The notes under the pieces are model-generated. The model searched no databases. It saw only the letters and a program-made list of their open reading frames with translations, and was not told where the DNA came from. Below are positions 18,688 through 28,442 of a stretch of 64,000 bases of DNA, one piece after another. Source of the stretch: Burkholderia sp. SRS-W-2-2016 (GTDB lineage: Bacteria > Pseudomonadota > Gammaproteobacteria > Burkholderiales > Burkholderiaceae). Made by a program: the position numbers and the translations under genes. The stretch is taken from positions 1 through 64,000 of the forward strand of contig NZ_MSDV01000067.1 of the NCBI RefSeq assembly GCF_001931485.1. The letters are read 5' to 3'. Numbering within the stretch: position 1 is the first letter of the stretch; every line of letters starts with the position of its first letter.

Positions 18688-21600
18688 ATGAACAACGAAT
18701 TCAGCGGCGTCGCCGATCTGCTGCCGGGCCTGGTGTGGACAGCGCTGGCCGACGCACGCATCGATAACGTCAACCACGCGTGGTGCGAATACAGCGGGCA
18801 AAGTCCCGGCGAGGCCGTCGCTTCCGGATGGTCCGCGATCGTTCACCCGGACGATCTGCACGAAGTACTCGCCTGCTTGCGGATGGCCGCGGCGGCGGGC
18901 GCCACGACCGAAACCATCGCGCGCCTGCGCCGTCGCGACGGCCGCTATCGCCGCTTCGTGTTGCGCGCGCGTGGCGTGGCCGACGCGCACGACAGCACCG
19001 TCAAGCTGTACGGACTCGGCACCGATATCGACGAACTGGAAGCGAGCCTCGAACCGGCGGACCTGCGTCAGATCGATTTGCGCGCGATCGTCGACAGCAT
19101 TCCCGCCTTTATCGGGCTCGCCGATGTGAGCGGCGGCGCCGAGTACTTCAACCGCTTTTCGCTCGACTATCTCGGCGTCACCCAGGAAGATCTGAAAGGC
19201 TACAAGGCGGCCGAAACCGTGCATCCGGACGACCTGCCGGCGGCGATTGCCTGCTGGGCCCGCGCGGTCGAAACCGGCGAGCCGTATGAATTCGTGCACC
19301 GGGTGCGGCGCGCGGACGGCGAATACCGCTGGTTTCACGTGCGCGGCCTGCCGCTCAGGGATAGCGATGGGCGGATCGTGCGCTGGTTTATCGTCGATGC
19401 GGATATCGACGAGGCGAAGCGCGCCGAGAGCCTTTTGACCGGCGAGAAGCAGTTGCTCGAACTGGTCGCGCGGGATCGCACGCGTCCCGACGTACTCGAT
19501 GCATTCTGCCGGCTGGTCGAGAACACGATTGGCGGCTGCTATTGCGGCGCGATGCTGCTCGATACGAGCGGCCGGCGCATCGAACTGGCCGTGGGGCCTT
19601 CGCTGCCGTCGCCGTTCGTCGCCGCGCTTTACGACGATGCGGGCGAGCCCGGCGGCGATTCCTGGCCGACCGCCGTCCGTCTGCGGGAGCCGATCATCGC
19701 GGCCGATCTGTGCGCGTCCACGCACGCGGCGTCGACAGACTGGCCCGCGAACGCGGCGTCGTACGGCTTCAGATCGTGCTGGTCGATGCCGGTCGCCGCC
19801 GCGTCGGGTGAATTGCTCGGCGCGTTCACGCTGTATTTCGAGCGGTCGCGCTCGCCGGTCACGCAGGACTTCGCGCTGCTGGGCCAGCTCACGCAGATCG
19901 CCAGCATCACGGTCGAGCGGATGCGCTCGCAGCTGTGGCTCGAACAGGCGCTCGCCGACGTGCGCGCATCCGAGGACCGGATGCGCGACATCATCGACGC
20001 GGTGCCGAGCTTCGTATGGAGCACCGCGGCCGATGGCAGCGTCGACTTCCTGAACCAGCGCTGGTGCGAATACACCGGCATGACGCGCGAAGAAGCGAGC
20101 GGTTTCGGCTGGACCTCCGCGGTTCATGCGGACGATGCGGCGGGACTCGCGATCTACTGGCAGGCGCTGATCAAGTCGGGAGAGCCGGGCGAATACGAGG
20201 CCCGGCTCCGGCGCCACGACGGTGTGTATCGCTGGTTCCTGATTCGCGCGATGCCGCAGCGTAACGCGGCCGGCCAACTGCTGAAATGGTACGGCGCCAA
20301 TACCGATATCGAGGACCGCAAGCGGGCCGAAATGCTGCTCGCCGGAGAGAAGCAGTTGCTGAGCATGATGGCCGGCGGCGCGTTGCTCGCGCCGGTGCTC
20401 GACGCGGTCTGCCGGCTGATCGAAACGATCCTCGACGGCTCGCTGTGCAGCATCGTGCTGATCGATCCGCGCCGCTCGCAACCGTCGCCCGACGGCGCGC
20501 CGGTACTGCACCTGCAGGCCGGCGCCGCGCCGAGCGTGCCGGCTGAACTGGTGGAGCGGATCGTCGGTCGCGAGGCGGATGCGCAGGCCGACCCGGTCGC
20601 GCTGGCGGCGCTCGCGAACCTGCCGATCATCGCGCCCGATCTGGCGCACGAACCGCGCTGGTCCGCGTGGCGTTCGCTGGCGGCTTCGCACGGGATCCGC
20701 TCGAACTGGTCGACGCCGATTGCCGCCGGTAATGGGACCGCCAACGGGACGGTCGCCGGCGTGCTGTCGATCATGCATCGGCAACCGACCACGCCCGATC
20801 ATGCGCACGAGAATCTGATCGCCCGCTTTACGCATCTGGCCAATATCGCGATCGAATCCGCGCGCTCGGAAGCCGCGCTGAAACAGAGCGAAGCGTTTCT
20901 CGCGAAAGCGCAGCGGCTGAGTCTGACCGGCACGTTCTCATGGCGCGTGGATACCGACGAGATCATCTGGTCCGAGGAGATCTACCGGATCGCCGAACTC
21001 GACACGGCGCTCGCGCCCGGCTTCGAACTGATCTTTTCGCGCACTCACCCGGAAGACCTGCCGTCCCTCAACGAAGTACTCAGACGGCAGCGTACCGATG
21101 GCCGCGACTTCGAGCACGAATTCCGCCTGGCCACGTCGCCCGGGCGGGTCAAGCATGTGCATCTCGTCGCGCATGCGACACGAAACGAACACGATGAGCT
21201 GGAGTACATCGGCGCATTGCAGGACATTACGCAGCGCCGGCTGTCGGAGGAAACGCTCGGCAAGGTGCGCTCCGAACTCACGCATGTCGCGCGGGTGGCG
21301 AGTCTGGGCGTGCTGACCGCGTCGATCGCGCACGAAGTGAATCAGCCGCTCGCCGGCATCGTCACCAACGCCAGCACCTGCCTGCGGATGCTGGCCGCCG
21401 AGCCGCCGAATCTCGACGGCGCGCGCGAGACCGCGCGCCGCACGATACGCGACGGGCACAGGGCGTCCGATGTAATCCAGCGCTTGCGGGCGATGTTCGC
21501 GAAGCGAGGCAATTGCGCGGAACCGGTCGACCTCAATCAGGCGGCGCGCGAAGTGATCGCGATGCTGCTGGGCGAACTGCAACGGCACAACGTCGTATTG

Positions 21601-22062
21601 CAGCCGGAATTCGCGGAGAGTCTGCCGGCGGTCAGCGGCGACCGCGTGCAATTGCAGCAGGTGATCGTCAACCTGCTGCTGAACGCCGCCGATGCGATGC
21701 ACGCGGTAACCGGGCGCCCGCATCTACTGTGCGTGCAGACCGGTATCGATGCGGACGGCCGCGTTTATCTCGCGGTGCGCGACAACGGCGCCGGCTTCGA
21801 TGGTCAGGATACCGATCGGTTGTTCGAAGCGTTCTATACGACCAAGAGTGCGGGGATGGGCATCGGGTTGTCGGTGAGCCGCTCGATTATCGAAAGTCAC
21901 GGCGGGCAGTTGTGGGCGGTCGCGAACGACGGCCCCGGCGCGTGCTTCGTGTTCGCGATGCCGCCGTGCGCCGACGCGGACCGCGCGGTTTCGGGCGACA
22001 CCGCCAGCCGCGCCGAGCAGCGTGACGCACTGGTTGCCGACGCGAAGGAGAGCCGCCGATGA
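18688..22062 (+). CDS. Multi-PAS/GAF sensor histidine kinase
   Basis: This large soluble sensor kinase of 1124 aa has no obvious membrane segment. Order: PAS (about 9-120), PAS (about 130-250), GAF (about 265-415), PAS (about 430-545), GAF (about 555-715), PAS (about 735-860), HisKA with the phospho-acceptor His882 in SIAHEVNQPLAGIV, and an ATPase domain with G-box DNGAGFD near 1032. The HEVNQPLAGI H-box and lack of membrane segments resemble soluble FixL-like kinases. No haem-binding His is assigned. The ATG at 18688 has GAGAGAG before it and is preferred over 18625. Its stop overlaps the next gene's start by four bases (ATGA), so the pair is translationally coupled. Confidence 0.92.
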   Translation: MNNEFSGVADLLPGLVWTALADARIDNVNHAWCEYSGQSPGEAVASGWSAIVHPDDLHEVLACLRMAAAAGATTETIARLRRRDGRYRRFVLRARGVADAHDSTVKLYGLGTDIDELEASLEPADLRQIDLRAIVDSIPAFIGLADVSGGAEYFNRFSLDYLGVTQEDLKGYKAAETVHPDDLPAAIACWARAVETGEPYEFVHRVRRADGEYRWFHVRGLPLRDSDGRIVRWFIVDADIDEAKRAESLLTGEKQLLELVARDRTRPDVLDAFCRLVENTIGGCYCGAMLLDTSGRRIELAVGPSLPSPFVAALYDDAGEPGGDSWPTAVRLREPIIAADLCASTHAASTDWPANAASYGFRSCWSMPVAAASGELLGAFTLYFERSRSPVTQDFALLGQLTQIASITVERMRSQLWLEQALADVRASEDRMRDIIDAVPSFVWSTAADGSVDFLNQRWCEYTGMTREEASGFGWTSAVHADDAAGLAIYWQALIKSGEPGEYEARLRRHDGVYRWFLIRAMPQRNAAGQLLKWYGANTDIEDRKRAEMLLAGEKQLLSMMAGGALLAPVLDAVCRLIETILDGSLCSIVLIDPRRSQPSPDGAPVLHLQAGAAPSVPAELVERIVGREADAQADPVALAALANLPIIAPDLAHEPRWSAWRSLAASHGIRSNWSTPIAAGNGTANGTVAGVLSIMHRQPTTPDHAHENLIARFTHLANIAIESARSEAALKQSEAFLAKAQRLSLTGTFSWRVDTDEIIWSEEIYRIAELDTALAPGFELIFSRTHPEDLPSLNEVLRRQRTDGRDFEHEFRLATSPGRVKHVHLVAHATRNEHDELEYIGALQDITQRRLSEETLGKVRSELTHVARVASLGVLTASIAHEVNQPLAGIVTNASTCLRMLAAEPPNLDGARETARRTIRDGHRASDVIQRLRAMFAKRGNCAEPVDLNQAAREVIAMLLGELQRHNVVLQPEFAESLPAVSGDRVQLQQVIVNLLLNAADAMHAVTGRPHLLCVQTGIDADGRVYLAVRDNGAGFDGQDTDRLFEAFYTTKSAGMGIGLSVSRSIIESHGGQLWAVANDGPGACFVFAMPPCADADRAVSGDTASRAEQRDALVADAKESRR

Positions 22063-22430
22063 GCGCGCAGTTGCTCGTGGCGGTGATCGATGACGACGAG
22101 TCCGTACGCGAATCGCTCCCCGACCTGCTGACCGAATGCGGTTTTGCGGTGCAGGCATTCTGCTCCGCTGAAGCGTTCCTCGACTCCGGCGATCTGCACG
22201 CGACGCGCTGCCTGATTCTCGACATCGCGATGCCGGGCATGGACGGGCCGGCGCTTCATCGGGAATTGCAACGGCGCGGCTACCCTATTCCGGTGATTTT
22301 CATCACCGCTCACGGCGACAGCGCCGAGCGCCCGAAGCTGATCGCTCAAGGGGCGGTCGACTGTCTGCGCAAACCGTTCAGCGAGGCCGATCTGCTGCGC
22401 GCACTCGGCGCCGCTTTGCGGATGGAATGA
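22059..22430 (+). CDS. Single-domain response regulator (receiver only)
   Basis: This 123-aa receiver domain has the acidic pocket Asp11-Asp13, phospho-acceptor Asp55 (LILDIAMPGMDG), Thr83 and Lys105 (LRKPF). It resembles the receiver part of FixJ-type regulators, but the protein ends right after the domain, so no DNA-binding output is present. It overlaps the kinase gene by four bases and is therefore its likely partner. The signal must pass by protein contact, as with CheY-like regulators, or on to a separate phosphotransfer or regulator protein. Confidence 0.92.
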   Translation: MSAQLLVAVIDDDESVRESLPDLLTECGFAVQAFCSAEAFLDSGDLHATRCLILDIAMPGMDGPALHRELQRRGYPIPVIFITAHGDSAERPKLIAQGAVDCLRKPFSEADLLRALGAALRME

Positions 22431-22551
22431 AACGTCGTGCCGCACGTGTCGCAGCCGCTAATACACGCCGATACAAACCGGAAATACGCCTGATACGCGG
22501 CGATGCTTTGATAGCGGTTCCAGCTATCGACTCTTTTAAAAGGAAAGCACG

Positions 22552-23397
22552 ATGACTCAGGCAACGTGGTTTATCACCGGCTGTACCGGCGGTTTGGGGC
22601 GCGCGCTCGCCGAAGCCGTTCTCGCGCGCGGCGACAATCTCGGCGCGACGACGCGCGACGCAAGCCGGCTCGCGGACCTCGCCGAACGATACGGCAAGCA
22701 GGTGCGCGTTTTCGAACTCGATGTGACCGATCCGCGCGCGGTGCGCGAAACGGTCGATGCGCTGGTCGCCCAGTTCGGCCGCCTCGACGTGCTGGTCAAC
22801 AACGCCGGCTACGCGAACGTCTCCGCGATCGAGGATCTGACGGACGACGAACTGCATGAACAGATCGCGGTGAATTTCTTCGGCGTGTGCAACGTGACGC
22901 GCGCGGTGCTGCCGGTGATGCGTCAGCAGCGCTCCGGGCACATCATTCAGGTTTCGTCGGTTGGCGGGCGCGTCGCGGGACCGGGTCTCGGCGCTTATCA
23001 GGCGGCCAAATGGGCGGTCGGCGGCTTCTCCGAGGTGCTGGCAAAGGAAGTGCGCGAGTTCGGCATCAAGGTCACGATTGCCGAGCCGGGCGGGATGCGT
23101 ACGCAATGGGCCGGTACGTCGATGACGGTGCCGGCGATCAGCGATGCGTACAAACCGGTGATCGAGCCGGTCGTTGCGCGGCTGCGTGCGAGCGACGGCA
23201 AGCAGCCGGGCGACCCGACGCGCGTTGCGGACGTGCTGATCAGTATTGCCGGTTCCGCGACCGCGCCGTTGCGCCTGCTGCTAGGCAGCGACGCGGTGGC
23301 CGTTGCCGCCGACGCCGCGCGCTCGCGGGCCGCGGAAGATGCACAGTGGCGCGGCGTGAGCGAGTCGGTGGCGTTTCAGGGGGATGGACGAGCCTGA
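22552..23397 (+). CDS. Short-chain dehydrogenase/reductase
   Basis: This 281-aa NAD(P)-dependent oxidoreductase has the classical SDR marks: the nucleotide loop TGCTGGLG (9-16), NNAG (83-86), catalytic Ser135/136, Tyr149 and Lys153 in YQAAK. It belongs to the group annotated as generic oxidoreductases acting on unknown carbonyl or alcohol substrates. AAAGGAAAGC before the ATG is a fair ribosome-binding site. The 3' end overlaps the convergent tssJ gene by 22 bases, so it forms the left boundary of the type VI cluster and is not part of it. Confidence 0.9.
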   Translation: MTQATWFITGCTGGLGRALAEAVLARGDNLGATTRDASRLADLAERYGKQVRVFELDVTDPRAVRETVDALVAQFGRLDVLVNNAGYANVSAIEDLTDDELHEQIAVNFFGVCNVTRAVLPVMRQQRSGHIIQVSSVGGRVAGPGLGAYQAAKWAVGGFSEVLAKEVREFGIKVTIAEPGGMRTQWAGTSMTVPAISDAYKPVIEPVVARLRASDGKQPGDPTRVADVLISIAGSATAPLRLLLGSDAVAVAADAARSRAAEDAQWRGVSESVAFQGDGRA

Positions 23398-23900
23398 CCC
23401 TCCGCAATCAGTAGTTGATCCACCATTTCGAGCTTCAACGGCTTGTCCGCATCGAGCTTCTTTTTCTCGACCACGTATTTCCACCCGTTGCCCGCGCCCG
23501 GGTTCCGGTAGAACGCGACGACGGCCACATACTTCGTGTCGGCCTTCATCGGTTGCGACAGGCTGGCGGCCGCGCCTGGATTGAGTGCGGCCGCCATGCT
23601 GTCCTGCAGGTCCTGCGCGAGCACGGTGCGGTCGTTCTTCAGAAGATCGTCGTACGATGCGCCGTCGAACAGCTTGCGATCTTTCAACTGGTACACGCGC
23701 ACCGCGACCGACGTCGCGCGTCCGGCATCGTCGGGATTCAGTGCTTCGCGTGCCGACAGATCGACGTCGAGTACCTTCACCTGTTTGTAGAACACGGCTT
23801 GATAAGCGCTCGATGTCGAGTCGGAAACGGTCTGCCACGCGCCGCAAGCGGACAGCAGCAAGACGGACGCGACGGTAGTCATGGCCAGACGGATAAACAT
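23376..23900 (-). CDS. tssJ: Type VI secretion outer-membrane lipoprotein TssJ
   Basis: TssJ anchors the TssL-TssM membrane complex to the outer membrane. This 174-aa protein has a lipoprotein signal (MFIRLAMTTVASVLLLSAC) with a Leu-Ser-Ala-Cys lipobox. The mature part matches TssJ/VasD: VAVRVYQLKDRKLFDGASYD, followed by a C-terminal KYVAVVAFYRNPGAGNGWKY strand. The frame is open upstream to 24539 but only as an overlap with tssG. The ATG at 23900, just before the lipoprotein signal, is the natural start. It is the last gene of the leftward operon, 14 bp after tssG. Its end overlaps the convergent SDR gene. Confidence 0.93.
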   Translation of the reverse strand: MFIRLAMTTVASVLLLSACGAWQTVSDSTSSAYQAVFYKQVKVLDVDLSAREALNPDDAGRATSVAVRVYQLKDRKLFDGASYDDLLKNDRTVLAQDLQDSMAAALNPGAAASLSQPMKADTKYVAVVAFYRNPGAGNGWKYVVEKKKLDADKPLKLEMVDQLLIAEGQARPSP

Positions 23901-23914
23901 CAACGGTTCCTCGA

Positions 23915-25024
23915 TTAAGCGCGTTGCGGGCTCAGATAGGGATTGGGCGGCGGTACCGGAAAGGCTTCGCGCACACCGAGTGCAATGGTGATCATGCGTT
24001 CGTGTTCGGCGGGCAATACCGTCGTCCAGCCGAGTCGCGGTGCGGGTTCCGCGGGGGCTGTGCCGATCGTCGGCAGCGGCGCCAGTCGCGACGACACTTC
24101 CATCCGAAGATGAACATCGGCCTTGACGCCGACATACAGCTGCACGAACGCCATCAACTCGCGATGCAACCATGCTCCGGGCAGCAGGTCGTGCGCATGG
24201 CGAGCATTGTCGGGACGCAGCGTGACGCGCACGGCGCGGCTGCGATAGGCCAGCCGCCGGCCCAGCACATAACCGCCGCCCAAGCCCCGTTGTTTTGCGT
24301 TGCCCGGCTCCGGAACTGCTGGACGCGACGTGAGCGGCCGCGGTTGCCCCGCACCGGTGACCGCCGGGAAAAATTCGTCGACGCGTACATCGACACCCGG
24401 CACAGCGAGCGCGATCACCCCCGCGAGACCTTCGGGCGTGCGGGTCTTCATGCCGAGCAAACCGAGCAGCGCAAGCATCCGCGAATCGGGCACGCCCGCG
24501 CGTTCGGGTTTGCCGCCCCAGCCAAAGCCGACCAGACACAGCAGATTGCGCGAATGGGCGTCGCTGCCGCCGGGGCGAAAGCTCTCCGGGTAGCGGTATT
24601 TTTTCCAGGCCCAGTACAGCACGGTGACGAAGCGATGATTGAAGCGGTCGAGAAAGGCTTCGACGGCCTCGTGCCCTTCTTCGCGCAGCACGATGTCGTC
24701 GATCAGATGCGGCGGCATCGCGGCATCGACGCCGTACAGGCCCATGAACGTCGTGCGCACGGTCGGCGGCGCGGGCGGCCTGCCGTCGTGTTCGAACGCG
24801 TCGTCGTATTCGACCTTCGCGACTTCACCGGCCGGAAAGCCGACGCGCGGCCACGCGCCGAAACGCACGGGTTCGTGTTCGGGTGTATCGCGCGTGCCGA
24901 AGCCGGGACGGTCCGGCGCGCGTACTTCGAGCAGACGGCACAGCTGCATGAAGCTCATCCGCGGCGCGCGTTCGAGCAGCGCGGCGACGAGCGGCTCGAC
25001 GTTGGGAAGATCGTGCGGTTTCAT
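23915..25024 (-). CDS. tssG: Type VI secretion baseplate protein TssG
   Basis: TssG (VasB/ImpH) is a baseplate wedge protein working with TssF, TssE and TssK. The 369-aa length is normal. Recognisable segments are the N-terminal MSFMQLCRLLEVRAP, PVRFGAWPRVGFPAGEV, MGLYGVDAAMPPHLIDDI and the cysteine/arginine-rich centre HSRNLLCLVGFGW. The ATG overlaps the tssF stop codon in an ATGA arrangement, which fixes the start at 25024 and discards the longer upstream frame. It lies between tssF and tssJ in the left-arm operon. Confidence 0.95.
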   Translation of the reverse strand: MKPHDLPNVEPLVAALLERAPRMSFMQLCRLLEVRAPDRPGFGTRDTPEHEPVRFGAWPRVGFPAGEVAKVEYDDAFEHDGRPPAPPTVRTTFMGLYGVDAAMPPHLIDDIVLREEGHEAVEAFLDRFNHRFVTVLYWAWKKYRYPESFRPGGSDAHSRNLLCLVGFGWGGKPERAGVPDSRMLALLGLLGMKTRTPEGLAGVIALAVPGVDVRVDEFFPAVTGAGQPRPLTSRPAVPEPGNAKQRGLGGGYVLGRRLAYRSRAVRVTLRPDNARHAHDLLPGAWLHRELMAFVQLYVGVKADVHLRMEVSSRLAPLPTIGTAPAEPAPRLGWTTVLPAEHERMITIALGVREAFPVPPPNPYLSPQRA

Positions 25025-26835
25025 AGCGGCGCGCGTTGTGCCTTGCTGCGCGGCCAGACCGTGCGGGTTTGCGACGGCAGACTCACGATCGCAAGCTTCG
25101 TGAACAGATTGATTTCCGCGTACGCGGCAAAGAAGCGATGCAGCAGTTCGCCGAACAGCATCAGATCGCCGTCGCCGGCGAATGCCTGCGAATCGAGCGT
25201 TATCTCGATCAGCACGCCGCGCTCGACCGAGCCGCCCGACACCTCCTCGAGCAGCTCCTGCGAGACCCATCGAATGCCGGCCAGGCGCCGAGCGTTCAGT
25301 TCATCGCCGGTCCAGTCGTACAGCGCGAGCGCGCCGCGCAGCACTTCCGCGTCCATCATCGACAGGAAGTTCGGCGCCAGGTGGGACAGCACTCGCCACT
25401 GGAAGCGGTCGCCGGTCGGCGGATAGAGCGGCAACGTCGGGGCGACCAGGTTGCGCACGCCCGCCACGTTCGGCGTGCTCGCGGCGAGTTCGCTGAGGTT
25501 CGCTTCGCGCAGCCCCTTGCGCGGCAGCATCCCGTTGGTGCCGGTCACGCGCAGCGAAAGACTTTCTTCCGGCAGCGTGTCCCGGCTTTCCCACGCATGG
25601 CCGCCGAGAATCACCCACGTCTCATGCAGACCGGCGATGCCCGGACGCACGCGCGCATGGAAATAACGCTCCGGTGCCTCGTGACGCAGCATCCCGCCGC
25701 GATGGCGGAAGGTGGCGAACGGCACGTATTCGTAGCGCTCGGCGGTGTCGTGATCGAAGGTTCCGATTGCATCGACCGAATAGGTTTCGACGTGCTCGCC
25801 CTGATGACCCGCGGGCACCACGCGATACTCGGTGTCGTGATGGTTGATCTCGATCGGCTCCGCGTCGAGTTCGAACAGGTTGATCACCGGCGAGCAGAAC
25901 AGCCGCAGGTTGTCCCGGCCGAAATGCTGGTCCGACGGATAAGCGGTCGTCAGAACAAGCTCGAGTTCGAAACGGGTCGTGCCGGCGGGAAGCTTCGCGA
26001 CGTCGAGTCCGCACAGGTCGATGAACAGGAACTTCTCGCGAAACGAAAAGTACTCGAGCAGAAGCTGGTAGCCCGAGAACGCCGCATCGGCCTTCGGCCA
26101 TAGCCGCTCTTCGGTCGAAAACCCCGCGGGCTCGATCGTGATGCCGGGTAGCGGCAGCGCTTCGCCATCCCGAACTTCAGGAATGCGACACAGCACGGAA
26201 TCGAGCTGGCGCGTGAGCGCGAGATGCATCGCGAACGCGACCGGCAGATCGGCATTCAGATGCAGGCGCACGCGCGACAGATCGGTTTCCTCGCGGCGCG
26301 CCGAATGATGCAGCTCGAAGCCCAGGCGAATCACCGAGCGGCCGTCGTGGCGCACGGTCGGTCCCGCGTGCGTGATCGACAGCGGCTGGAGCTGGACGGC
26401 CTGGGTGGTCCGGTACAGGCATTGGACGGTTTTCGGCGTTGTGCCTTCGGCGCCTGCCGGCGGCGGAACATTGATCGGCGCCGAACGGACCGGTACACCA
26501 GCGGGTACGACTTCGGTTCTTTGCAGCTTTTCGCGCAGAGGAATCAGTTCGACGACCGACAGCGACGGAATCATGCGCAGATAGTGCGGCCATAGCAGGC
26601 TCACGAGTCCTTCGGTGAGCTCCGGCAATTCGTCGTCGAGTTTCTGTTGCAGGCGACCGGTCAGAAACGCGAAGCCCTCGTGGAGGCGCTCGACATACGG
26701 ATCGCGATCGCCGACGCGGTCGAGGTTCAGCATGCGCGCGCGATCGGGATGCGCCTTCGCGAACTCCTTGCCGGATTCGCGCAGGTAGCGCATCTCGGCT
26801 TCGTAGTAGCGCAGGATGGGATCGTCTTTTTCCAT
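25021..26835 (-). CDS. tssF: Type VI secretion baseplate protein TssF
   Basis: TssF (VasA/ImpG) is the major baseplate wedge subunit. The 604-aa length and start (ILRYYEAEMRYLRESGKEFA, then HPDRARMLNLDRVGDRDPYV and EGFAFLTGRLQQKLDDELPE) are diagnostic. The C-terminus carries the usual YAEINLFTKLAIVSLPSQ. It overlaps tssG by four bases and is 11 bp downstream of tssA, in the left-arm operon. Confidence 0.97.
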   Translation of the reverse strand: MEKDDPILRYYEAEMRYLRESGKEFAKAHPDRARMLNLDRVGDRDPYVERLHEGFAFLTGRLQQKLDDELPELTEGLVSLLWPHYLRMIPSLSVVELIPLREKLQRTEVVPAGVPVRSAPINVPPPAGAEGTTPKTVQCLYRTTQAVQLQPLSITHAGPTVRHDGRSVIRLGFELHHSARREETDLSRVRLHLNADLPVAFAMHLALTRQLDSVLCRIPEVRDGEALPLPGITIEPAGFSTEERLWPKADAAFSGYQLLLEYFSFREKFLFIDLCGLDVAKLPAGTTRFELELVLTTAYPSDQHFGRDNLRLFCSPVINLFELDAEPIEINHHDTEYRVVPAGHQGEHVETYSVDAIGTFDHDTAERYEYVPFATFRHRGGMLRHEAPERYFHARVRPGIAGLHETWVILGGHAWESRDTLPEESLSLRVTGTNGMLPRKGLREANLSELAASTPNVAGVRNLVAPTLPLYPPTGDRFQWRVLSHLAPNFLSMMDAEVLRGALALYDWTGDELNARRLAGIRWVSQELLEEVSGGSVERGVLIEITLDSQAFAGDGDLMLFGELLHRFFAAYAEINLFTKLAIVSLPSQTRTVWPRSKAQRAPL

Positions 26836-26846
26836 TCGGGTATTTC

Positions 26847-28442
26847 TTATTGGAGAGTCAACGCGCGCGCCGGATCGAGCACGGTCAGTTCAGCCTGCAA
26901 TTCGCCGATGCGGCGCGCGAGTGCCGGTTTGTCGGCATCCTTGCGATTACTCATTGCCTTGAATGCCCGCGTCAGTTGTTGCTTGACCTCGAAAACCAGG
27001 GCCGGCTCCCAGCGAGTGAGCGGCAGCGAGCGTGCGGCCGTATCGAGTTCGGCCAGCAGTGCGAGTGCGGTATCGGGACGGCCGAGATGATCGGCGACGC
27101 GCGCCATCACGAGTCGTTGCAGGTAGCGATGGCGATCCGTCCTCATGCCGGGCAGCGCTTCGAGCCACGCGAACGCGGCCTCGATGCCGTCCCGTGCAGC
27201 GAGCTCTCGCGCCTGCGCTTCGATCTCGGGCCAGTCGCCCGCAGTCCCGTCCTCGCTGCCGGCCGAAACCGGCAGCGGCGCGACGCTCTCGCCGGCCTCC
27301 AGATCGCGCACGACCGCATGGCGGGCAATCCATTCGAGCGTCGAATCGTCGGCGAACGGTGTGCCGTCGTTGAACGCCAGCCGTTCGATGCCCGGTAGTC
27401 GTTCGAGAAACAGCGCGAAGTCCGCGCGCAGCAATTCGCGCCACGCGTTGTATGGTGCGCCGACGTGATCGAGTGCGACGTGCTGAAAGTACTGCAGGTC
27501 GAACCAGAGATGATTGACGCCTTCCATGAACGCGCCCTCGACCCGTTCCAGCAGTTCATGCCACTGCTTCTGCAGCACGAGCCGTTTCATCTGCGCGCGC
27601 AGCTCGGCACGCGGCGCGATGAGCCGGGTATGCGATGCGGCATTCGATGGCGGAACCTCGTGCAACGTATCCCAGCGCACGCTGCGCACGATTCGCACCG
27701 ACGACAGATAGCCGTTCTCCTGATCGCGCAGCCACGCGGCCATCGCACGGGCCTGATCGAGCAGATTCTGCGTTGAGCTGATCGACCCGGGCCCGCCGGA
27801 CGGAAGCTTCGCCGTGACCGGCGATGCGGCGTGGACGGAGTCCGCTGTACCAGTACCCGCGATGCCGTCCTTGCGCTCGAACCTCGACACCAGCGGCTGC
27901 AGGTTCGGACGCGCGGCGTCGGACCAGCCGCTGGTCAGCGTGACCAGTACATCGAGCGCCGCAAGCGCGCGTTCGAGGTCCGCCGGCGCGAATTCACCGC
28001 GGCTTTCGAGGAGTTCCAGCACGCGGGTGGTCGCCAGCATTTCCAGCGCGCCTTTTCTCGCTTCGGCGCGCGCCGGTAGCGCGGTTTCACTAAAACGGTC
28101 AACGAGCGCGGCGGACAACTCCAGTCCGTCGGCAAAACCGGCCGGTCCATCCTGACGCAGCCGCGCGAATGCGTAGTAGCCGGCAAGACGCAGATCCTTG
28201 CCGGTCTCTTTCAGGAGCTGCTCGCACGCACGGACGATCAGCGTATCGTCGATCCCCGAGAGCTTGCCGGCTTCATCCTTGAGCGTGAAGAACGCATCCT
28301 CGTAACCGGGATCGCGGCCGACGCCCCCTTCGCCCGGCAGCGGCAGCAGCCACGACGCCCAGGTATCGAGGCGCTCTCGCGCGAGTTCGCCCGCGTCTTC
28401 GCGTGCGGGGAAAAGGTTTCGGAAAAGATCTCCGAGTTTCAT
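26847..28442 (-). CDS. tssA: Type VI secretion cap/assembly protein TssA
   Basis: This 531-aa TssA-family protein has an ImpA-type N-terminal region and a C-terminal VasJ-like region ending KDADKPALARRIGELQAEL. TssA proteins organise baseplate docking or cap the growing sheath. The N-terminus MKLGDLFRNLFPAREDAGEL and the ELSAALVDRFSETALPARAE segment support the call. The ATG at 28442 overlaps the tssM stop (ATGA), so the much longer open frame to 29912 is an artefact overlapping tssM. The exact TssA subclass is not certain without comparison. Confidence 0.88.
   Translation of the reverse strand: MKLGDLFRNLFPAREDAGELARERLDTWASWLLPLPGEGGVGRDPGYEDAFFTLKDEAGKLSGIDDTLIVRACEQLLKETGKDLRLAGYYAFARLRQDGPAGFADGLELSAALVDRFSETALPARAEARKGALEMLATTRVLELLESRGEFAPADLERALAALDVLVTLTSGWSDAARPNLQPLVSRFERKDGIAGTGTADSVHAASPVTAKLPSGGPGSISSTQNLLDQARAMAAWLRDQENGYLSSVRIVRSVRWDTLHEVPPSNAASHTRLIAPRAELRAQMKRLVLQKQWHELLERVEGAFMEGVNHLWFDLQYFQHVALDHVGAPYNAWRELLRADFALFLERLPGIERLAFNDGTPFADDSTLEWIARHAVVRDLEAGESVAPLPVSAGSEDGTAGDWPEIEAQARELAARDGIEAAFAWLEALPGMRTDRHRYLQRLVMARVADHLGRPDTALALLAELDTAARSLPLTRWEPALVFEVKQQLTRAFKAMSNRKDADKPALARRIGELQAELTVLDPARALTLQ

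Noticed and set aside
18298..20835. 845-codon minus-strand frame opposite the kinase gene
   Set aside because: Antisense shadow of a GC-rich gene; low-complexity Arg/Gly-rich translation.
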